Assembly: GCA_004554245.1 (NCBI GenBank)
Contig: SFND01000027.1
Span: forward strand, 1-30,348
Direction of reading: 5' to 3'
DNA length: 30,348 nucleotides
Source: Oribacterium sp.
GTDB taxonomy: Bacteria; Bacillota_A; Clostridia; Lachnospirales; Lachnospiraceae
In this document: one piece after another, positions 7,943 through 13,735 of the stretch
Layout: every line of letters starts with the position of its first letter
Numbering within the stretch: the stretch's first letter is position 1
Made by a program: the position numbers and the translations under genes
The notes under the pieces: generated by a model
What the model was told of the DNA's origin: nothing
Database searches by the model: none
Seen by the model: the letters and a program-made list of their open reading frames with translations, nothing else

Positions 7943-9397
7943 CTACTTCTTGATCGTAAAGCTCATCTTCTCGGTCGGCATGATGAGTCCGACACGGTCA
8001 CCCATGTTCCAGAGGTCCTCATCGTAGACGGCGAAGTCCTGCTCGAGCTCGGTGTGGATGATGTAGAGGTAGTGGGATCCGAGGTAGATCAGGTTACTGA
8101 TGTTGCCCTGGATGAGACCCTCCTCCTGGTTATCGGTCATGTCGATGTCCTCCGGCTGGATGGACGCCATGACGCGGATACGGCTGAGGTCGATGACTTC
8201 ACCGTTCGCGTCGATGATGGTACCGTCCTCCTGACGCTTGCCACCCTTGATGAGCTTCGTGAGGCTCGCGTGGAGCAGCTGGCCGTTGTACTCGAGACGA
8301 TAGTCCTTGTTGATATCTACCTGGAAGGTATTCGTATGATCCTCTGCGATCATGATGTGAATGCCGTCCGGCTCCAGGCATATACCTACGCGGTCGCCGA
8401 CATTGGCCGCCTTCGTGGAGCGGGCCACGATCTCGTTCTTTCCGGACTGGATCGTGATTTCGTAGTGCATGCCCTTGAAGATCACGGCAGTCACGACGCC
8501 ACGGATGGTACCGTTCTCCGGCTTCGTGATCTCGACATCCTCTGGACGAACGACGGCGGTGATGTGGGTGCCCTCCGGGACATCATCGACGCACACGAAC
8601 TCACCACCGCAGAAACGGGTGGTCAGCTTCCCGGTCATGATGCCGCCGAAGATGTTACTCTCTCCGATGAAGTCGGCCACGAAGGCGTTCTTCGGCTCGT
8701 TGTAGATGTCCTCCGGGGTGCCGATCTGCTGGATCTCACCCTCACTCATGACGACGATCTTGTCGGACATGGTGAGCGCCTCCTCCTGGTCGTGGGTGAC
8801 GTAGATGAAGGTGATGCCGAGCTTGTCATGCATGGCCTTCAGCTCGATCTGCATCTCCTGACGCATCTTGAGGTCGAGCGCGCCGAGCGGCTCATCGAGG
8901 AGGAGGATCTCCGGCTCGTTTACGAGTGCACGTGCGATGGCGATACGCTGCTGCTGACCGCCGGACAGGGTCGACACACTGCGGTCCTCGAAGCCCTCGA
9001 GGTCGACGAGGCTCAGCATACGCTTCACCTTCCGATCGATGACGTCCTTCGCTACCTTCTTCTGACGGAGGCCGAAGGCGATGTTGTCATAGATGTTCAT
9101 GTGCGGAAAAAGCGCATAGCGCTGGAAAACCGTATTGATCGGACGCTCGTATGGCGGAAGTGAGGTGATGGACTTTCCGTTCAGGAGGATCTCGCCCGAG
9201 GTCGGGATGTCGAAGCCTGCGATCATCCGAAGGGTCGTCGTCTTCCCACAGCCGGACGGGCCGAGGAAGGTGACGAACTCGCCGCGCTTCACTTCGAGGT
9301 TAAAATCATGTACGGCGATGAAACCGTTGTCGTCGTACTGGCGCATCACATGCCTGAGCTCGATGATGTTCTCGCTTTTTACTGTTTCGTTTCCCAT
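7943..9397 (-). CDS. potA: Spermidine/putrescine ABC transporter ATP-binding protein PotA
   Basis: This is the ATPase of the polyamine importer and the first gene of the operon. It shows Walker A GPSGCGKT (46-53), the Q-loop (Q92), the signature LSGGQ (144-148), Walker B ILLLDEP (164-170) and the switch His in THDQEE (H202). A TOBE domain follows (about 278-350). At 484 residues it is about 100 longer than typical PotA: the extra part (about 355-484) looks like a second TOBE-like unit (GNISNLIYLGSHYLYII) after a polar linker. A regulatory role for this extension is inference only. AAAGGGA stands ahead of the start codon. No standard -35 box was found upstream. Confidence 0.95.
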   Translation of the reverse strand: MGNETVKSENIIELRHVMRQYDDNGFIAVHDFNLEVKRGEFVTFLGPSGCGKTTTLRMIAGFDIPTSGEILLNGKSITSLPPYERPINTVFQRYALFPHMNIYDNIAFGLRQKKVAKDVIDRKVKRMLSLVDLEGFEDRSVSTLSGGQQQRIAIARALVNEPEILLLDEPLGALDLKMRQEMQIELKAMHDKLGITFIYVTHDQEEALTMSDKIVVMSEGEIQQIGTPEDIYNEPKNAFVADFIGESNIFGGIMTGKLTTRFCGGEFVCVDDVPEGTHITAVVRPEDVEITKPENGTIRGVVTAVIFKGMHYEITIQSGKNEIVARSTKAANVGDRVGICLEPDGIHIMIAEDHTNTFQVDINKDYRLEYNGQLLHASLTKLIKGGKRQEDGTIIDANGEVIDLSRIRVMASIQPEDIDMTDNQEEGLIQGNISNLIYLGSHYLYIIHTELEQDFAVYDEDLWNMGDRVGLIMPTEKMSFTIKK

Positions 9398-9441
9398 AAT
9401 TCTTTCCCTTTATATATAAATAATATATGCGTTCAGTGTAG

Positions 9442-9508
9442 TGGGGACTCGGAGGGGCGGCAACGAAGGCACAGTACTCCGAGACCGGTGAAATCTAAGC
9501 CGGGTCCC
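9442..9508 (+). repeat. 22-nt-loop hairpin repeat, copy A
   Basis: This is one of four copies of a small structured repeat. The conserved hairpin is CGGAG (9449-9453), a 22-nt loop (9454-9475) ending in GCACAGTA, and CTCCG (9476-9480). It is followed by GAGACCGG, AATCTAA and CCGG. Outer arms GGGGAC (9442-9447) and GTCCCC (9503-9508) could close the whole into a three-way junction. It lies between the end of the XRE regulator gene and the potA start, antisense to both. The function is unknown. Confidence 0.7.
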
Positions 9509-9533
9509 CATTTGCTTGAACTGTAACTGAAAC

Positions 9534-10091
9534 TTAAAACTCCGGCGGCGTGCTGATCCAGAGGAACTTCGCGGGCTTCGCGCTCGGATTCTCGATCCGG
9601 TGGACCTGCGTCGTTCGGTAGTAGAAGCTCTCTCCGGCCTTCACCGTGTAAACCGCCTCCCCGAAGTGCACCCGGATCTTCCCGTTCATGACATAGCCGA
9701 ACTCCTCACCGGTATGCGGCTTATCCTCTTCGAGTGTCTGATGCGGGGCGAGTGTAACCAGCAGGGGTTCCATCTCGAACTTCTGCGCGGTCGGCACCAG
9801 CCACTTACGGCAGTTGCCCTGCTCATCCACCTTCTCGAAGCAGTCTGCTCCAGTGAAGACGATCTGCTCCTGCGTCGATTCCTTGAAAAATTCACCGGGC
9901 GTCGTCCCGAGGCACTCGATGAGATCCATCAGCGTCACCACCGACGGCGACACCTGCCCCCGCTCCAGCTGCGAAATAAAGCCCTTCGTCAGCTCCGTCC
10001 GATCCGCCAGCTCCTGCTGCGTGAGACCGTTTCGGTTCCGGAGATTCTTGATTTTCCGCCCGATCTCGACGTTCACCTGCTCTGCTGCCAT
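9534..10091 (-). CDS. XRE-family regulator with C-terminal cupin domain
   Basis: The 185-residue protein has an N-terminal helix-turn-helix of the XRE/Cro type (about residues 8-62: IGRKIKNLRNRNGLTQQELA, then GFISQLERGQVSPS) and a C-terminal cupin (about 105-183: HTGEEFGYVMNGKIRVHFG, then AGESFYYRTTQVHRIENPS). This is the PuuR-like layout, and such regulators often sit beside potABCD and sense polyamines or related ligands. The ATG at 10091 is preferred over 10118 because AGGAAGG precedes it at a workable distance. The gene lies upstream of and parallel to potABCD, with repeat A between. Its promoter carries four CTAAACTT repeats, which suggests autoregulation. The ligand is not readable from the sequence. 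Confidence 0.88.
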   Translation of the reverse strand: MAAEQVNVEIGRKIKNLRNRNGLTQQELADRTELTKGFISQLERGQVSPSVVTLMDLIECLGTTPGEFFKESTQEQIVFTGADCFEKVDEQGNCRKWLVPTAQKFEMEPLLVTLAPHQTLEEDKPHTGEEFGYVMNGKIRVHFGEAVYTVKAGESFYYRTTQVHRIENPSAKPAKFLWISTPPEF

Positions 10092-10183
10092 GAGCGCTTC
10101 CCTTCCTGTGTATAACATGATAATTTCGTCTTCCGTCCCAGCTGATTCGCATCGTAATCCTGCAAAACCATGTCATGTACACA

Positions 10184-10259
10184 CTAAACTTTTTGCTAAA
10201 CTTGCAATATGCTATCACTAAACTTTTAAGCCGGAATTCATTATACTATAACTAAACTT
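10184..10259. promoter_or_regulatory. Four phased CTAAACTT operator-like repeats
   Basis: CTAAACTT occurs at 10184-10191, 10196-10203, 10218-10225 and 10252-10259, all in the same orientation. Start-to-start distances are 12, 22 and 34 bp, close to one, two and three helical turns, so all sites would face the same side of the helix. The last copy lies between the -35 and -10 boxes of the regulator's promoter and the others lie downstream of the -10 box. This fits cooperative binding by the XRE-cupin protein to repress its own gene; the binding itself is inferred. Confidence 0.6.
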
Positions 10260-10267
10260 TTAATCAA
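10240..10267 (-). promoter_or_regulatory. Promoter of the XRE-cupin gene
   Basis: On the minus strand the boxes are TTGATT (10267-10262) and TATAAT (10245-10240) with a 16-bp spacer. The -10 box is perfect. The 5' leader would be about 140 nt and includes three of the CTAAACTT repeats. Confidence 0.6.
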
Positions 10268-10318
10268 TTAATAATTGACTTTTTACAGAAAAAATCGAAC
10301 AAACTTGCAATGCAGCCC

Positions 10319-10408
10319 TATGGAGATCCAGATGGGTGGCGCGGTGGACGTTGCTGGTACCGGTCGCATAGCCCTTTACTATGGAAATCTGAATGGGTGG
10401 CACGGAGG
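10319..10408 (+). repeat. Imperfect 29-bp direct repeat pair
   Basis: The segments 10319-10347 and 10380-10408 match at 23 of 29 positions, sharing TATGGA, ATGGGTGGC and CGG blocks, and are 61 bp apart. They lie just left of array copy 1 and are not found left of copy 2. No function is evident. Confidence 0.5.
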
Positions 10409-10431
10409 GGCTCCCGGCCCATACTGTCACA

Positions 10432-10858
10432 TTCCTATCTAATATGGTTTGATTTTGAAAATACTGGATACGTTTTTTGACCATAATCATCGAAATTGAT
10501 TGTGAAGTATCCACTTTTAGGCGATTCCAAAAATATTGGATACGAAAAGCTTTATTTCATAAGAGCTCTCCGGGGTCTGGTATCCAGTATTTAAAAAAAG
10601 AAGTTATATTGGATATCTGCTTAAAGATATGTTTCTTTGAAGCACGAAATACATATCCACTATTTGAAAAATCGAGGAAGATTGGATAGTACGCATATAT
10701 GCGTATGCCTGATTCTACGGAAAACTATCCAATAAGCGCCCTATCTCGAAATCGTGGATATTTTAGCTCTGTGTGCAAAAATGGTAAACGTTGCTGAAAG
10801 TATCCACGATTTCGAAATCCGTCGGTTATTGGATAGTGCCATCCATCTTTATCTAATT
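10432..10858 (+). repeat. 427-bp TATCCA/TGGATA periodic array, copy 1
   Basis: Six units of exactly 35 nt begin with TATCCA and end with TGGATA (first unit TATCTA): 10436-10470, 10508-10542, 10581-10615, 10654-10688, 10726-10760 and 10801-10835. The period is 72-75 bp. The 37-40-nt spacers between them are all different. The half-sites on either side of a spacer often pair over longer stems: 13 bp around spacer 2, 10 bp around spacer 4 (which holds the palindrome TACGCATATATGCGTA at 10690-10705), and 15 bp plus inner pairs around spacer 5. No open frame of note is present. The element is AT-rich against GC-rich genes. It aligns without gaps to 23618-24044. Whether it acts as DNA (protein-binding array, cruciforms) or as RNA is unknown. 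Confidence 0.85.
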
Positions 10859-10898
10859 CCCCCACCCCGGGATTTTACGTGCATGACGCAATGGAACG

Positions 10899-10927
10899 TT
10901 GCGAGATGCCTTCGCTTGTGTTAGTAT
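10899..10927 (+). promoter_or_regulatory. Possible promoter of the yhaM-like gene
   Basis: TTGCGA (10899-10904) and TAGTAT (10922-10927) are separated by 17 bp. This would give a leader of about 135 nt with two small hairpins (GATGAGG/CCTCATC near 10991-11015, then CGAT/ATCG). It lies just to the right of array copy 1. Confidence 0.5.
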
Positions 10928-11068
10928 GGGCGACAGTGACGCGTATCCATAGACGCGCCCGGAACCTGTGATGATTTCCACGAAAAAGCGATGAGGATAC
11001 CGTACCCCTCATCCGACGATGAGAAATCGTTGTGTTATTTAGAGCTATGGATTAGAAAGAATACATAA

Positions 11069-12091
11069 ATGGAATTTAACGAGTTTTTCAGAGAACAGAA
11101 CGCATCCACCCAGAACGGCGGCATGCGCTTTATTGAGAGCTTCTATGACGGCATGCGGGTAGCGGATATCTACCTCGTAAAGACGAAGAACGCTGCGCTC
11201 ACGAAGAATGGTAAGGAGTACCTGAACGTGACGCTGCAGGATCGCACCGGTCAGGTGGATGCGAAGGTATGGGAGCCAAACTCCCCGGGCATCGCAGAAT
11301 TCGATGTACTCGACTACGTCTATGTCGAGGGCAATGTCACCGTTTATAATGGCAGCAACCAGCTGAGCATCCAGCGCCTCCGCGTGGCGAAGGAGGGCTC
11401 CTTCGATCCGAAGAATTATCTTCCGGTGTCCGGTCGTCCGATCCCGGAGATGGATCAGGAGCTGCAGCAGATGATCAAGTCGGTGAAAAATCCGTACCTG
11501 AACAAGCTGCTCAATATGATCTTCCTCGAGAATGAAGGCTTCCATAAGGAGTTCATGCAGCACTCTGCCGCAAAGTCCGTACACCACGGCTACGTCGGCG
11601 GTCTCGCAGAGCATACCCTGTCGGTCGCAGCCATCTGTGATTTCTATGCGAAGCATTACCCGGATCTGCACCGTGACCTGCTGATCACCGCGGCGCTCTG
11701 CCACGACATCGGAAAGGTACAGGAGCTGACCGCGTTCCCACGCAACGATTACAGCGATGTCGGACAGCTGATCGGTCATATCGTCATCGGCTATCAGGCT
11801 GTTATCAATACGGCAAAGAAGATTCCGGATTTTCCGGAGACCCTCGCCGCAGAGCTTGGTCACTGCATCCTCGCGCACCATGGTGAGCTCGAGTACGGCT
11901 CCCCGAAGAAGCCGGCACTGATGGAGGCGATGGCACTTTCCTTCGCCGACAACGTCGATGCGAAGCTCGAAACCATGCGCGAAGCCATCGCTGCCGCAGG
12001 TAAGAACGGCAAGGCGCCGGACAACAACGGCTGGCTCGGCTTCAACCGCCTCATCGACTCAAACCTTCGAAAGACCAGCGACCTTTCATAA
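11069..12091 (+). CDS. yhaM: YhaM-like 3'-5' exoribonuclease (OB fold + HD domain)
   Basis: The 340-residue protein combines an N-terminal OB-fold nucleic-acid-binding domain (about 25-115, including the YLNVTLQDRTGQVDAKVW stretch) with an HD hydrolase domain (about 160-300). The metal-binding residues appear in SVHHGYVGGLAEHTL and in AALCHDIGKVQEL, with a further His pair in ILAHHGELEYGS. This is the layout of Firmicute YhaM, a manganese-dependent 3'-5' exonuclease acting on RNA and DNA. It is slightly longer than the Bacillus protein. The ribosome binding site (AGAAAG) is weak. A strong terminator follows. RNA as main substrate is inferred from the family. Confidence 0.9.
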   Translation: MEFNEFFREQNASTQNGGMRFIESFYDGMRVADIYLVKTKNAALTKNGKEYLNVTLQDRTGQVDAKVWEPNSPGIAEFDVLDYVYVEGNVTVYNGSNQLSIQRLRVAKEGSFDPKNYLPVSGRPIPEMDQELQQMIKSVKNPYLNKLLNMIFLENEGFHKEFMQHSAAKSVHHGYVGGLAEHTLSVAAICDFYAKHYPDLHRDLLITAALCHDIGKVQELTAFPRNDYSDVGQLIGHIVIGYQAVINTAKKIPDFPETLAAELGHCILAHHGELEYGSPKKPALMEAMALSFADNVDAKLETMREAIAAAGKNGKAPDNNGWLGFNRLIDSNLRKTSDLS

Positions 12092-12105
12092 ATCATAAGT
12101 GAACG

Positions 12106-12150
12106 AAACGCCGTCACACAGAGGATATCCTCCGTGTGGCGGCGTTTTTT
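12106..12150 (+). terminator. Intrinsic terminator of the yhaM-like gene
   Basis: A long stem (AACGCCGTCACACAGAGGAT pairing with the arm at about 12127-12145, two mismatched positions) is followed by TTTTTT. It starts 15 nt after the stop codon. The A-rich opposite flank means it could also stop minus-strand transcripts from the htrA-like gene. Confidence 0.9.
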
Positions 12151-12172
12151 AGAATTCACCGACAGAAATCGG

Positions 12173-12284
12173 CGAGGAGCCTCGGAGTACTGTGCTGCTG
12201 TTGCCGACTCTCCGGGGCTTCTCGTTTAGATTTTTCCGGTCTCGGAGTACTGTGCTGCTGATGGCAGTCCTCCGGGGCTCCTCG
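12173..12284 (-). repeat. Tandem pair of 22-nt-loop hairpin repeats, copies C1 and C2
   Basis: On the minus strand two CGGAG/CTCCG hairpins with exactly 22-nt loops occur in tandem: arms 12274-12270 with 12247-12243, and arms 12214-12210 with 12187-12183. Both loops end in GCACAGTA. A 9-bp outer stem (12276-12284 with 12173-12181) can enclose the pair. They begin 17 nt after the htrA-like stop codon, in the sense direction, and may form its 3' UTR. The same repeat occurs at 9442 and 23462. Confidence 0.75.
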
Positions 12285-12300
12285 TAAAATCCTCATGGAA

Positions 12301-13668
12301 TCATCGTGCGCCGACCGTCAGCTTATACTCGACCTCACTGTACTCGGAGCCGCGCTGGCGCTGCACCTTCACCTTGATGTCGTCGCCGACCTCGAGCTCA
12401 CCGAGCACCTTACGGAACGTCGGCATGTCATCGATCGCGCTGTCGTCGATCATCGTGAGGACATCCCCGCTCTGGATGCCTGCATTGAACGCCGGCGAGC
12501 TCTTATCGCACTCCTCGATGTAGAGGCCGGCCGGAAGCCCTGCACGGGCCATCTCGGACGTCACCTCCTGTGCATGGAAGCCGAGGTACGGGTACGCGAT
12601 GCCATTCGACAGCTTCTGGATCTGTGCGAGGAAATCCGTCGCGACGGCGATGCGATGATAGCCATCCACCGTTTCCCCGAGGCGGCTGCTCACCCAGCCG
12701 ATCAGCTCGCCCTTCGTATTCAGCACGAAGGCCCCGCTCTCCGGGCTCGCATGAAGATCCGCAATCATCGCGGCGATACTGCCATCGATGTAGGATGTGT
12801 TATAGCTGATGGACGAAATCCTGCCGGTCGTGCAGGACGGATAGCTGCCATCCGGGGCCCCGACCGCGAGGAGCAGGTCCCCACGCTGCAGGCGGCCTGC
12901 ATTGCCGATGGTGATCGTCCGAAGCTCGTGACGGTCCTTCGCGCTGAGCGTGTGCTGGGCGATGGAAACCACCGCGATCCCATCCGCCTGGTCCTGTGCC
13001 TTCAGCTGTGCTTCATAGGAGGAGCCGTTCACACTCACCGTGATCCCATCGTTCTCCTTTATGATGTCCGCAGAGGTGAGCACCAGAAGCTCGTCACCGG
13101 TGCGTGCGATCAGGATACCGGCGGCCTGTCTGCCGGACTCCACCTCCATGCCGAACATGTCGGTGCTGGTCACGCGGCTCTCGACCTCGACGAGGCTCTG
13201 CTCCGCCTGCTGCGCGACATGCTTGAGCGCCGCGTTCAGCTTCTCGTAATCCGCCACCGTGTACGCATAATCTGCGAGCTCCTGCCGCACGACGTCCTCG
13301 ACCGGGCTCGTCTCCGGCGGGGCACTCACTTCCGCAGCCTGTACCACTTCTGCAGTGGACTGTCCGACTTCCCCGGATGCCTCTGCTGTGGTTTCCGCTT
13401 CAGATGGAGCACTGCCCCCGGCTGTACTCTCTTCCGGAAGTGCAGCATCGCCCTCCGAGGCGGTCACTTCCGTTTCCAGGACGACGGCTTCGCTCTCCAT
13501 CGGATGCAGGCGCTCCCGGATCTCCGGCTCCAGGCCACCGAAGACAGCGGCACTGACGGAACCAAACAGAAGTGCGGAAATCAGCACACGTGCATAGTGC
13601 CGCGTGCGCTTCTTCCAGTCTCCCTTCCGACCTACGATATTTTCTTTGATAAAGTCTTTTTCTGCCAT
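12301..13668 (-). CDS. HtrA-like membrane protein with degenerate protease domain and PDZ
   Basis: The 455-residue protein has a basic cytoplasmic N-terminus, one membrane segment (about 28-46), a low-complexity Ala/Glu/Ser/Thr stretch (about 60-125), a trypsin-like domain (about 150-350) and a C-terminal PDZ domain (about 360-453). This is the layout of membrane-anchored HtrA/DegP proteins. The catalytic triad is incomplete: the TNNHV motif reads TSADI (D201 in place of His), the Asp is kept (D229), and GNSGGP reads PESGAF (S311 kept, oxyanion glycine changed). It is therefore probably a pseudoprotease that binds peptides or senses envelope state. The start has no ribosome binding site and lies 6 nt after a -10 box. 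Confidence 0.85.
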   Translation of the reverse strand: MAEKDFIKENIVGRKGDWKKRTRHYARVLISALLFGSVSAAVFGGLEPEIRERLHPMESEAVVLETEVTASEGDAALPEESTAGGSAPSEAETTAEASGEVGQSTAEVVQAAEVSAPPETSPVEDVVRQELADYAYTVADYEKLNAALKHVAQQAEQSLVEVESRVTSTDMFGMEVESGRQAAGILIARTGDELLVLTSADIIKENDGITVSVNGSSYEAQLKAQDQADGIAVVSIAQHTLSAKDRHELRTITIGNAGRLQRGDLLLAVGAPDGSYPSCTTGRISSISYNTSYIDGSIAAMIADLHASPESGAFVLNTKGELIGWVSSRLGETVDGYHRIAVATDFLAQIQKLSNGIAYPYLGFHAQEVTSEMARAGLPAGLYIEECDKSSPAFNAGIQSGDVLTMIDDSAIDDMPTFRKVLGELEVGDDIKVKVQRQRGSEYSEVEYKLTVGAR

Positions 13669-13674
13669 AGCACA

Positions 13675-13703
13675 ATTATAACCATGAAGATATTTTCACG
13701 CAA
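13675..13703 (-). promoter_or_regulatory. Promoter of the htrA-like gene, leaderless geometry
   Basis: On the minus strand TTGCGT (13703-13698) and TATAAT (13680-13675) are 17 bp apart. Only six bases (13674-13669) separate the -10 box from the ATG at 13668, so transcription would start at or next to the A of the start codon. Confidence 0.65.
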
Positions 13704-13719
13704 GAAATTTGCCTTCATG

Positions 13720-13735
13720 TGCTATACTGATAGGC
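13720..13735 (+). promoter_or_regulatory. Extended -10 promoter of mutS2, leaderless geometry
   Basis: The extended -10 element TGCTATACT (13720-13728) is followed by seven bases and then the ATG at 13736. No good -35 box is present, which is usual for extended -10 promoters. The bases before the ATG (GATAGGC) contain no proper ribosome binding site, so the mRNA may begin at the start codon. Confidence 0.55.

Noticed and set aside
10500..10810. DnaA-box cluster (TATCCAC motifs)
   Set aside because: Only some half-sites read TATCCAC, and none has the full TTATCCACA; flanking bases differ at both ends. dnaA or dnaN are not nearby.
10432..10858. CRISPR array (35-nt repeats, 37-40-nt spacers)
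   Set aside because: Only the outer 6 bp of the units are conserved among units, spacers are partly shared with the second copy, and there are no cas genes. The regularity is real but it is not a CRISPR.
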